From contig CALDNF010000074.1 in the NCBI GenBank assembly GCA_937917475.1, positions 1-5,933 on the forward strand: a stretch of DNA of 5,933 nucleotides. The letters run 5' to 3'. Both the position numbers and the translations under genes were made by a program. Below are positions 1-5,756 of this stretch, piece after piece. Source of the stretch: an uncultured Faecalibacterium sp. (GTDB lineage Bacteria > Bacillota > Clostridia > Oscillospirales > Ruminococcaceae). Each line of letters opens with the position of its first letter. Position 1 is the first letter of the stretch. The notes below the pieces were generated by a model that searched no databases, had not been told where the DNA came from, and was given only the letters and a program-made list of their open reading frames with translations.

Positions 1-597
1 ATTGATGCAACGCTGAAAAAGATGGGGCTGGACTATCTGGATATGATGATCATTCACAGCCCCCAGCCTTGGGACAAGGTGAACCAGTGCGAGGACCGCT
101 ATGTGGAGGGCAACCGTGCTGCATGGCGTGCGCTGGAAGAGGCTTATAAAGCTGGAAAGCTGCGTGCCATCGGTGTTTCTAACTTCCAGATTGGAGACCT
201 GAACAGTCTGATGGAAGCCTGCGAGATCAAGCCGATGGTCAACCAGATCCTGCTTCACATCAGCAACACCCCACTGGAACTGGTAGAGTTCTGCCAGAAA
301 AATGATATTGTAGTGGAGGCATACTCTCCCATTGCCCACGGCGAGATCCTGCACCAGCCGGAGATCGAAGCCATGGCCCAAAAGTACGGTGTGTCGGTGC
401 CCCAGCTCTGCATCCGGTATACAATGCAGCTGGGTGCGGTGTCCCTGCCCAAGACCGCAAATCCCGCCCACATGAAAACCAACGCCGAGGTGGATTTTGC
501 CATCCGTGCAGAGGATATGGAGATCCTCAAGCACTTTAAGAAGATCGAAAGCTACGGCATGAGCAGCGGCTTTCCGGTGTATGGAGGAAAACTCTGA
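1..597 (+). CDS. Aldo/keto reductase, C-terminal part (5' truncated by window)
   Basis: NAD(P)H-dependent oxidoreductase of the aldo/keto reductase superfamily, cytosolic, expected to reduce a carbonyl substrate; the substrate cannot be told. The reading frame is open from base 1, so the gene begins to the left of the window. About 198 residues are visible out of a usual ~270-290. Visible landmarks, numbered from the first complete codon: GLDYLDMMIIHSP with the family's catalytic-tetrad histidine at about residue 19, AIGVSNF at 56-62, VNQ at 80-82 (nicotinamide-contacting Asn/Gln region), VEAYSPIAHG near 105-114, and LPKTANPAHMKTN at 149-161, which matches the cofactor-phosphate-binding segment. 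The catalytic Asp, Tyr and Lys would lie in the missing N-terminal part. It ends in tandem stops TGA TAA and is followed at once by a hairpin terminator, so it is probably the last gene of its transcript. The motif order resembles the AKR5/2,5-diketogluconate-reductase-like group; that subfamily call is an inference. Confidence 0.93.
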   Translation: MDATLKKMGLDYLDMMIIHSPQPWDKVNQCEDRYVEGNRAAWRALEEAYKAGKLRAIGVSNFQIGDLNSLMEACEIKPMVNQILLHISNTPLELVEFCQKNDIVVEAYSPIAHGEILHQPEIEAMAQKYGVSVPQLCIRYTMQLGAVSLPKTANPAHMKTNAEVDFAIRAEDMEILKHFKKIESYGMSSGFPVYGGKL

Positions 598-603
598 TAA
601 AAA

Positions 604-649
604 GCAGAAAATGGCGGTGCATCTTGTTGGGTGCACCGCCATTTTCTGC
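604..649 (+). terminator. Intrinsic terminator after the aldo/keto reductase
   Basis: An uninterrupted 18-bp inverted repeat (604-621 against 632-649) surrounds a 10-base loop. The GC-rich core is GGCGGTGCA/TGCACCGCC, and the 3' arm continues into ATTTTCT, which serves as the U-rich release tract in the sense direction. The 5' flank is A-rich, so the structure may also stop transcription on the other strand. It starts only a few bases after the reductase stop codon and separates that gene from the MarR promoter. Confidence 0.85.
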
Positions 650-696
650 GCAAGAATGAAAAGGAGCGACAGCGTTGTCTGTGCAGCCAGAAACTC

Positions 697-724
697 TTGA
701 CAAATCTGGGAGGTGGAGTATAAT
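697..724 (+). promoter_or_regulatory. Sigma-A-type promoter of the marR-MATE operon
   Basis: A perfect TTGACA at 697-702 and a perfect TATAAT at 719-724 are separated by 16 bp. Transcription would start near 731, giving a leader of about 38 bases before the MarR start codon. Such a strong core promoter usually needs a repressor, and a palindrome lies on its -10 box. Confidence 0.88.
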
Positions 725-739
725 TATCACTGGTAATTA
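721..739 (+). promoter_or_regulatory. Probable MarR operator (19-bp palindrome on the -10 box)
   Basis: TAATTATCACTGGTAATTA is a palindrome about a central C with eight of nine pairs matching; the single exception is a T opposite G. It covers the last four bases of the -10 hexamer and the predicted start site, so a bound dimer would block RNA polymerase. Size, symmetry and position directly before a marR gene fit autorepression by the MarR-family product. Binding itself is inferred. Confidence 0.7.
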
Positions 740-768
740 ACATTGGTAGCTTTTTTGAGGGGGCAAAA

Positions 769-1221
769 ATGAAGGTTGAACGCATCAAGCAGATGATGGA
801 TGCCTGTTATCTGGCAAAGCGGGCCCGGGAGATGCTCCCGTCCCTGCCGGATGGAATCACATCGGCATATATTCAGTATCTGGATGTGATACAGAGGCTG
901 GAAGGGCAGGGGATGCGGGTCAAAGTGTCAGATATCAGCGATGTACTGGCTCTGCCCCGGCCCGGCGTGACCCGGACAGTAAAAGAGATGGAGAGCAAAG
1001 GCTGCCTGAAAAAGTGCGCTTCGGAGGAAGATGGCCGGGTGACCTATATTACTGCTACAGAGGCAGGAAAGGCTCTTTCAAAGAAGTACAACGAAGAGTA
1101 TTTCCGTGCACTGGCCCCTTATATGGAGAGAATCTCTGACGAGGATGCTGAGTGCACGATCCGTACCATCGAAAAATTTTATCAGATCATGAGCGAAAGG
1201 AGAAATTCTCTTGACAAGTGA
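769..1221 (+). CDS. MarR-family winged-helix transcriptional regulator
   Basis: A 150-residue cytosolic DNA-binding protein of normal MarR length, expected to act as a dimeric repressor released by a small ligand. Residues 1-45 form the N-terminal dimerisation helices. Residues about 51-83 hold the helix-turn-helix, with VKVSDISDVLALPRPGVTRTV leading into the recognition helix. EEDGRVTYITATEAG at about 86-100 is the wing, with the family's D-x-R feature (D88-R90). Residues 101-150 are C-terminal dimerisation helices. The ATG at 769 has a G-rich Shine-Dalgarno (GAGGGGG, 757-763) five bases upstream. The gene shares a transcript with the MATE pump, whose start codon lies inside the end of this gene. 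A promoter and palindromic operator just upstream suggest it represses itself and the pump. The arrangement parallels MepR-MepA of Staphylococcus, but orthology cannot be claimed. Confidence 0.92.
   Translation: MKVERIKQMMDACYLAKRAREMLPSLPDGITSAYIQYLDVIQRLEGQGMRVKVSDISDVLALPRPGVTRTVKEMESKGCLKKCASEEDGRVTYITATEAGKALSKKYNEEYFRALAPYMERISDEDAECTIRTIEKFYQIMSERRNSLDK
1196..1213 (+). promoter_or_regulatory. Shine-Dalgarno plus TTG start of the MATE gene, inside marR
   Basis: AAAGGAG (1196-1202), eight spacer bases, then TTG (1211-1213), all within the 3' end of the MarR coding region, whose stop is at 1219-1221. No ATG or GTG in this frame is similarly placed. The TTG and the overlap suggest pump output is limited and tied to translation of the regulator. 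Confidence 0.8.
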
Positions 1222-2551
1222 AAAAGCGGATTTTACCCAGGGCAGTATCCTGAAAAAACTGGTGGCGTTCATGCTGCCGGTGCTGGGTGCGCTGGTTTTG
1301 CAGGCGGCTTACGGTGCGGTGGATCTGCTGGTGGTGGGACGATTTGGTTCTACCTCGGGTCTGTCGGCGGTCTCTACGGGCAGTCAGGTGCTCAACCTCG
1401 TCACTTTTGTGGTCACTCAGCTGGCTATGGGCATCACCGTCCTGATCGCCCGGTATCTGGGAGAAAAGCGGCCAGAGTTTATCGGACAGGTCATCGGGGG
1501 TGCAGCGGCTGTCTTTACCTTGATCGCTGCCGTTCTGTTTGTGCTGATGGTGTGCTTCGCCCGGCCCATCTCAGTGTTGATGCAGGCCCCGGAAGAGGCT
1601 GTTGCCCTGACGGCGACCTATGTCCGCATCTGCGGCGGGGGCATCTTCTTTATTGTGGCCTATAATCTGCTCTCGGCGATCTTCCGTGGCTTGGGCGACA
1701 GTAAATCTCCGCTGATCTTTGTTCTGGTGGCCTGCATCGTCAACATTTTTGGCGATCTGCTGTTGGTGGCAGGCTTCCATCTGGACGCAGCGGGTGCGGC
1801 TATTGCCACCGTGGCAGCGCAGGCGGTCAGCGTGGTCTGCGCCGTGGTGCTGCTGCTGAAAAAGCAGCTGCCTTTTGTGATCAAAAAATCTGATTTTAAA
1901 TTTAACTCGCAGTGCCGCAAATTTCTGGGCATTGGCCTGCCGCTGGCGTTGCAGGAATTCCTGACCCAGCTGTCTTTTCTGGCTCTCTGTGCTTTTGTCA
2001 ATCGGCTGGGGCTGGAAGCGTCCTCGGGTTACGGTGTTGCCTGCAAGATCGTCAACTTTGCCATGCTCATTCCCAGCTCCCTGATGCAGTCCATGGCCTC
2101 TTTTGTTTCCCAGAACATTGGCGCAGGCCAGAAAAAGCGGGCAAAGAAGGCGATGTTTACCGGCATCGGCATTGGGCTGGTGTTCGGCGTGGCGGTGTTT
2201 GCGCTGGTGTGGTTCAAGGGCGATTTGCTGGCTGGTATTTTTACCGCAGATACAGCGGTGGTTGCAAAGGGTTATGCTTACCTTAAAGGCTTTGCCCCTG
2301 AGACCGTTGTTACGGCGGTGCTGTTCAGTATGGTTGGCTACTTCAACGGCAATGATAAAACGGTATGGGTCATGATTCAGGGCCTTGTGCAGACGCTGCT
2401 GGTCCGTCTGCCGATGGCCTACGTCATGAGCATCCAGCCCGATGCCAGCCTGACCATGATCGGTCTGGCAGTTCCCACTTCCACCGCAGTGGGTATTTTG
2501 CTGAATGTGGGATTTTACCTTTATCTGGAACACAAAGAAAAAACAGCTTGA
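1211..2551 (+). CDS. MATE-family multidrug/toxin efflux transporter
   Basis: A 446-residue, very hydrophobic inner-membrane antiporter that would export cationic drugs, dyes or metabolites in exchange for Na+ or H+. The length and about twelve membrane segments in two similar halves match the MATE family. Visible marks include GAVDLLVVGRFG at about 35-46 with the first-helix acidic residue D38, the ARYLGEKRPEF loop (80-90) echoed in the second half by SQNIGAGQKKRAKKA (300-314), and FRGLGDSKSP (158-167) echoed by YFNGNDKTVW (377-386). The start is a TTG at 1211-1213, chosen because AAAGGAG at 1196-1202 sits eight bases upstream and the next codons fit a MATE N-terminus. It overlaps the last 11 bases of the regulator gene in another frame, so translation is probably coupled. 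Substrate unknown. A 15-bp hairpin follows the stop. Confidence 0.94.
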   Translation: MTSEKADFTQGSILKKLVAFMLPVLGALVLQAAYGAVDLLVVGRFGSTSGLSAVSTGSQVLNLVTFVVTQLAMGITVLIARYLGEKRPEFIGQVIGGAAAVFTLIAAVLFVLMVCFARPISVLMQAPEEAVALTATYVRICGGGIFFIVAYNLLSAIFRGLGDSKSPLIFVLVACIVNIFGDLLLVAGFHLDAAGAAIATVAAQAVSVVCAVVLLLKKQLPFVIKKSDFKFNSQCRKFLGIGLPLALQEFLTQLSFLALCAFVNRLGLEASSGYGVACKIVNFAMLIPSSLMQSMASFVSQNIGAGQKKRAKKAMFTGIGIGLVFGVAVFALVWFKGDLLAGIFTADTAVVAKGYAYLKGFAPETVVTAVLFSMVGYFNGNDKTVWVMIQGLVQTLLVRLPMAYVMSIQPDASLTMIGLAVPTSTAVGILLNVGFYLYLEHKEKTA

Positions 2552-2559
2552 ATACGAAC

Positions 2560-2598
2560 AAAGCAGCCGCTTCCACGCAGAAAGGAAGCGGCTGCTTT
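2560..2598. terminator. Bidirectional terminator between convergent genes
   Basis: A perfect 15-bp stem (2560-2574 against 2584-2598) with a 9-base loop lies between the MATE stop (2551) and the CMD-cupin stop on the other strand (2612). It has AAA at the base of one arm and TTT at the other, with a GC-rich middle, so it can serve both transcripts. The T tract is short in both directions, so efficiency is uncertain. Confidence 0.8.
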
Positions 2599-2611
2599 AC
2601 TGTAAAAGAGA

Positions 2612-3367
2612 TTATTTCAGGTTGTTGTAGTCCTCGTCGGAGACCGGCTCGCACCACTCGTTGGAGCACTCAGTGCCGGGAACTTCCACGGCAAGGTGGG
2701 AGAACCAGCTGTCCGGAGCGGCACCGTGCCAGTGCTTGACCTCGGCAGGGATGTTGATGCAGTCGCCGGGCAGCATCTCCACAGCTTCCTTGCCTTCCTC
2801 CTGATAGTAGCCCCGGCCCGCAACGCAGACCAGAATCTGGCCGCCGCCGGTCTTGGCGTGGTGGATGTGCCAGTTGTTGCGGCAAGCGGGCTCAAAGGTC
2901 ACGTTGTGGATGCCGACCTGCGAGGCGGAGATGGTGGCAAGGTAGCTCTGACCTACAAAATACTTGGAGAAGGCGGTGTTGGGCTCGCCGATGGGGAAAA
3001 TCATCGAAGCCTGATGCTTTGCCTTTGCGCTCTCGTCCTCCGGCTCCACTTCCCAGATCTCTTTTGCCATGTTGAACACCGCCCAGCCCTTGGGCCAGCC
3101 GGCGTAAAATGCTGCATGGGTGATGACAGCGGCAATTTCCTTCTGGGTCACGCCGTGGGCTTTGGCGTTCTGCAGATGGAACTTGAGGGAAGAATCGGTC
3201 ACGCCGGAAGCCATCAGAGCCACAACAGTGATGATGCTGCGGGTCTTGACATCGATGCCGTCATCGTTCCAGTTCTCGCCAAAGAGAACGTCGTCGTTGT
3301 AATGGGCAAAGGCGGGGGCAAAGGTGCCCAGCGCATTGCGTCCTGCGGTCTGTACGATCTTTTCCAT
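2612..3367 (-). CDS. Carboxymuconolactone decarboxylase-like/cupin fusion protein
   Basis: A 251-residue cytosolic protein with two joined domains. Residues ~25-110 resemble the CMD/AhpD fold: KTRSIITVVALMASG (41-55), then H64, then GVTQKEIAAVITHAAFYAGWPKG (72-94), a good match to the family's G-V-T-x-x-E-I ... H-x-A-x-Y-x-G-x-P signature. The CxxC pair of AhpD peroxidases is absent. Residues ~150-230 are a cupin barrel: motif 1 is WHIHH ... GGGQILVCVAGRG with H167 and H169, and Q177 where the usual glutamate ligand sits. Motif 2 is LPGDCINIPAEVKHWHG with H212. This implies a metal site. ATG at 3365-3367 has AGGAGA (3377-3382) nine bases upstream. The gene is monocistronic in view, with its own promoter and terminator. 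Proteins of this build are common in gut Clostridia, often near aldo/keto reductases and MerR regulators. The reaction is unknown; a redox or aromatic-acid role would be a guess. Confidence 0.88.
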   Translation of the reverse strand: MEKIVQTAGRNALGTFAPAFAHYNDDVLFGENWNDDGIDVKTRSIITVVALMASGVTDSSLKFHLQNAKAHGVTQKEIAAVITHAAFYAGWPKGWAVFNMAKEIWEVEPEDESAKAKHQASMIFPIGEPNTAFSKYFVGQSYLATISASQVGIHNVTFEPACRNNWHIHHAKTGGGQILVCVAGRGYYQEEGKEAVEMLPGDCINIPAEVKHWHGAAPDSWFSHLAVEVPGTECSNEWCEPVSDEDYNNLK

Positions 3368-3417
3368 AATAAGAAATCTCCTGTGTGTTGGTCCCGAAAT
3401 TTTTTTTTGACATCTTT

Positions 3418-3448
3418 ATTGTAGCACTTAAAGTTGAGTTCAGGTCAA
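3418..3448 (-). promoter_or_regulatory. Promoter of the CMD-cupin gene with long 19-bp spacer
   Basis: Reading the - strand, TTGACC (3443-3448) and TACAAT (3418-3423) are 19 bp apart. Transcription would begin near 3411, leaving a leader of about 44 bases that contains a run of nine A (3400-3408) and the ribosome-binding site. Both hexamers are close to consensus, but the spacer is two bases longer than the optimum. This is the typical arrangement of promoters that need a MerR-family activator to twist the DNA. Confidence 0.7.
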
Positions 3449-3449
3449 G
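3427..3449 (-). promoter_or_regulatory. Candidate MerR-type operator in the promoter spacer
   Basis: A 23-bp imperfect dyad fills the spacer and overlaps the -35 box. On the - strand it reads CTTGACCTGAA at one end and CAACTTTAAG at the other. The outer arms CTTgA/TttAAG pair well, and the inner pairs are only partly symmetric. MerR-family activators bind dyads between the -35 and -10 of such elongated promoters. The regulator would act in trans, since no MerR gene lies in the window. Confidence 0.5.
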
Positions 3450-3468
3450 AGGTTCCTGCGAATTTTTC

Positions 3469-3510
3469 AAAAATAGAGCGGGGAACTCACAGATTTGTGG
3501 GTTCCCCGCT
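3469..3510 (-). terminator. Intrinsic terminator of the hybrid histidine kinase gene
   Basis: On the - strand, a 14-bp GC-rich stem (3497-3510 against 3477-3490, one wobble pair) with a 6-base loop begins seven bases after the kinase stop codon. It is followed by CTATTTTTG, a proper U tract (3468-3476). It isolates the kinase transcript from the CMD-cupin promoter just downstream. Confidence 0.88.
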
Positions 3511-3517
3511 GGTGCGT

Positions 3518-5668
3518 TCAGGAGGTTGCTTTCCGGCAGGGGGCAAGCAGGGCATGGAGAAGTGCCGGGTCCACAGGCTTGGTCAGGTGGGCGTTCATGC
3601 CGGATTCCAGGGTTCTGCGCTTGTCCTCTTCAAAGGCATTGGCCGTCATGGCGATGATGGTCACGGTCTTTGCATCGGGCCGGGGCAGGGCACGGATGGC
3701 CTGCGCTGCTGCCATACCGTCCATCACCGGCATCATGATATCCATAAGGATGGCGTCGATGCTGCGGGGGGCCGATGCGGCAAAGAGGTCTACGGCTTCT
3801 TTGCCGTTGACGGCGGTGGTTACCACAGCACCGGCGTTTTCCAGCATGGCCTGAGCAATCTCACGGTTCAGCTCATTGTCCTCCACCACCAGCACCCGCA
3901 CGCCGGAAATGTCGGCAGGGGTGGAGGGGGTGCAGGCCGCAGGCTGTGCATGGGGGTTCTGCTCAAAGCTGAGGTTGACCGTGAATGTGGTGCCGATACC
4001 CTGCGTGCTCTGTACCCGGATGGTACCGCCCATGGCTTTGACCAGTTCATGGACGATGGACATTCCAAGGCCGGTGCCCTGATAGTTGGTGCGGATGTTG
4101 TTGTTTTCCTGTGTGAAGGGCTGGTAGAGGTTTTTTTGCAGGAATTCCGGGCTCATGCCGATGCCGGTATCTGCCACGGTGAACTGATAGCGGACGTGGG
4201 AGCCGTCACAGCTCAGTTCCTGCACAGTCAGGTCCACCCGGCCATCTTTTTTGTTATACTTGATGGCGTTGCTGATGAGGTTGAGCAGGATGCGCCGCAG
4301 ATGGAGCGGGCTGCCCAGCAGGTTGGTGTGGGTGAGCCCATCGGCATGGACGGCAAAAGCAATGGAATATTCCTTTCGCTGCTCCTCCACAATGGTTTCA
4401 ATGGTGTGCAGCTCTTCCTGCAGATCAAAAGGCTTGCGTTCCAGCCGGACCTTGCCGTGTTCCAGCTCGCTCATGCTCAGCACATCGTTCAGCAGAGAGA
4501 GCAGATGCCGGGATGCGGCGTCAATCTTGTCCAGACATTCGTCCACCACCGGCGGCTTATCCTCGTTGCGGCGGATCATCTCTGCCATGCCGATGATGCC
4601 GTTCATGGGGGTGCGGATGTCGTGACTCATGTGGGACAAAAATTCGCTCTTGGCCCGGTTGGCCTGATTGGCTTCGTCATTGGAGCGTTTGAGCTGCTGC
4701 TGGTAGTTCAGCAGGGTCTGGATGTAGGCGTTCTGCTGCCGTTCCAGCATCCGGAATGCAATGCAGATGCCTGCTACTACAAGGATACCAAAGCAGAACG
4801 TGAAGTAGAACAGCTCGTTGCTCTTGAGCACATAGGCAAAGGATTTGTTTTTGGTGAAATCCGTGATCCACTTTTTTTGCAGCCGGCCGATGGTGCCGTC
4901 ACGGGACATTTCCTGCAAGACAGTGTTCAGCTGGTCCCGCAGTTCCGGTCGGGAATCGTCCACGGCAAGAGCCGGGTAGCTCTTGGCGATGGGCAGGCTG
5001 GCCTGCAGATGAAAGCCGTTTTTCTGGATGATCTTAGAGGAGACGGCGGCATGGCAGATGCCGTAGTCCACCTCGCCATTTTCCACAGCCTGTAAAATTT
5101 CGGTGTTGGTAAAATATTCAACGTAAGTGCATTGGAGATCATAGGTGGCGGCAATGACCGACCGGGCCATCAGGGCCACCCGCTTGCCCGCCAGAGAAGC
5201 GGCACTGTCAATGGAGTCCCGGCCATAGACCCGCAGTTCGTCCGAGCAGATGGGGATGGTGCGGAGGGCACCCTCCATATTGGAGAAGATCTCAAGGCCC
5301 AGCAGCACATCCACCTCGTTGTCGGTGAGCATCTGCCGACATTCCAGCCACTCGCCGGTTTTGAACTCAGGCCGGACGCCCATCCGGTTTGCGGCTTCGG
5401 TGATGATCTCGATGTACAGGCCGGAAAGCTGTCCATCCGAGTTGATGTAGGAGTTGGGGCAGAAATCGTAGTCAGTAGCCACCCGAAGCACCGGGGCATC
5501 CGGGTCTGTGACGGTGATGGGGGTGTCTACCACCGGTTCGCCCGCAAAGACGCCCATCTGAATGAGGGTGAACAGAAAGGGAATGGCGATGCCGATGACC
5601 AGCAGGATGATGAGCATCCGCTGGAACAGGGTATGGCTGGGCTTGTTCCAGGTGTCGGTGTGGTTCAT
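3518..5668 (-). CDS. Hybrid sensor histidine kinase with solute-binding sensor and receiver
   Basis: A 716-residue membrane sensor kinase. Order: short cytosolic N-terminus; membrane segment ~17-40; extracellular ~45-283 that reads as a family 3 solute-binding (PBPb) domain from LRVATDYDFCPNSY (61-74) to QKKWITDF (264-271); second membrane segment ~285-305; short coiled linker ~308-340; HisKA with SHMSHDIRTPMNG (345-357), phospho-acceptor H349; HATPase with N box NLISNAIKYN (463-472), DTGIGM (500-505), PFTQ (517-520) and GTGLGM (531-536); and receiver ~589-710 with E596/D597, phospho-acceptor D643, T675 and K697. All catalytic residues seem intact. It has no PAS, HAMP or C-terminal HPt domain. 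The ATG at 5668 is preferred over an in-frame GTG 11 codons upstream because GAGGAGG (5676-5682) lies seven bases before it. The ligand is probably an amino acid or similar small solute, by family. It has its own promoter and terminator, and no response regulator or HPt gene is adjacent in the window. Confidence 0.95.
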   Translation of the reverse strand: MNHTDTWNKPSHTLFQRMLIILLVIGIAIPFLFTLIQMGVFAGEPVVDTPITVTDPDAPVLRVATDYDFCPNSYINSDGQLSGLYIEIITEAANRMGVRPEFKTGEWLECRQMLTDNEVDVLLGLEIFSNMEGALRTIPICSDELRVYGRDSIDSAASLAGKRVALMARSVIAATYDLQCTYVEYFTNTEILQAVENGEVDYGICHAAVSSKIIQKNGFHLQASLPIAKSYPALAVDDSRPELRDQLNTVLQEMSRDGTIGRLQKKWITDFTKNKSFAYVLKSNELFYFTFCFGILVVAGICIAFRMLERQQNAYIQTLLNYQQQLKRSNDEANQANRAKSEFLSHMSHDIRTPMNGIIGMAEMIRRNEDKPPVVDECLDKIDAASRHLLSLLNDVLSMSELEHGKVRLERKPFDLQEELHTIETIVEEQRKEYSIAFAVHADGLTHTNLLGSPLHLRRILLNLISNAIKYNKKDGRVDLTVQELSCDGSHVRYQFTVADTGIGMSPEFLQKNLYQPFTQENNNIRTNYQGTGLGMSIVHELVKAMGGTIRVQSTQGIGTTFTVNLSFEQNPHAQPAACTPSTPADISGVRVLVVEDNELNREIAQAMLENAGAVVTTAVNGKEAVDLFAASAPRSIDAILMDIMMPVMDGMAAAQAIRALPRPDAKTVTIIAMTANAFEEDKRRTLESGMNAHLTKPVDPALLHALLAPCRKATS

Positions 5669-5675
5669 GGAGAAT

Positions 5676-5682
5676 CCTCCTC
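5676..5682 (-). promoter_or_regulatory. Ribosome-binding site fixing the kinase start
   Basis: GAGGAGG on the - strand, seven bases before the ATG at 5666-5668. The longer reading frame begins at a GTG (5699-5701) that has no comparable site and lies in hairpin-forming sequence, so the shorter 716-residue product is preferred. Confidence 0.85.
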
Positions 5683-5714
5683 TGCGCCGGTCAGGGCGCA
5701 CAGCTGAAAAGCTG
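5683..5714 (-). repeat. Two adjacent small hairpins in the kinase mRNA leader
   Basis: One hairpin has arms TGCGCC/GGCGCA (5695-5700 with 5683-5688, 6-base loop) and ends exactly where the Shine-Dalgarno begins. The other has arms CAGCT/AGCTG (5710-5714 with 5701-5705, 4-base loop) and abuts the first. Both arms pair perfectly. They may structure the leader; no known riboswitch is recognised. Confidence 0.5.
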
Positions 5715-5727
5715 GTTTATTTGCTCC

Positions 5728-5756
5728 AGTATATCATACTTTTCGGGGTATAAAAA
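5728..5756 (-). promoter_or_regulatory. Probable promoter of the hybrid kinase gene
   Basis: On the - strand TATACT (5728-5733) is preceded directly by TGA, giving an extended -10 (TGnTATACT). A weak -35 TTTTTA (5751-5756) lies 17 bp upstream. The predicted start near 5721 gives a leader of about 50 bases. The extended -10 compensates for the poor -35. Confidence 0.6.

Noticed and set aside
660..740. A possible 21-codon leader peptide (AAGGAG then TTG at 675) before marR.
   Set aside because: It would start upstream of the evident promoter, which is embedded in it, and no other promoter would supply its transcript after the terminator at 604-649.
1211..1240. TTGACA at 1211-1216 as a -35 box for a separate MATE promoter.
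   Set aside because: No acceptable -10 hexamer lies 16-18 bases downstream, and the same bases are explained as the TTG start codon and second codon.
1571..2533. A 320-codon open frame on the - strand across the MATE gene.
   Set aside because: It is antisense to a clear transporter, its translation is an H/Q/R-rich low-complexity pattern typical of the reverse complement of hydrophobic codons, and it has no ribosome-binding site.
2696..3424. A 242-codon open frame on the + strand across the CMD-cupin gene.
   Set aside because: It is the shadow of a gene with recognisable CMD and cupin motifs on the other strand, and it crosses that gene's promoter.
3461..3475. The short dyad ATTTTT-C-AAAAAT beside the CMD-cupin promoter as an operator.
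   Set aside because: It is an A/T-only run that serves as the U tract of the kinase terminator, so its symmetry is most simply incidental.
3434..5095. A 553-codon open frame on the + strand across the kinase gene.
   Set aside because: It lies antisense to a kinase with every catalytic motif intact, its translation resembles no family and is rich in G, H, V and Q as expected from antisense of GC-biased codons, and it would run through the kinase terminator. It has no fitting ribosome-binding site.
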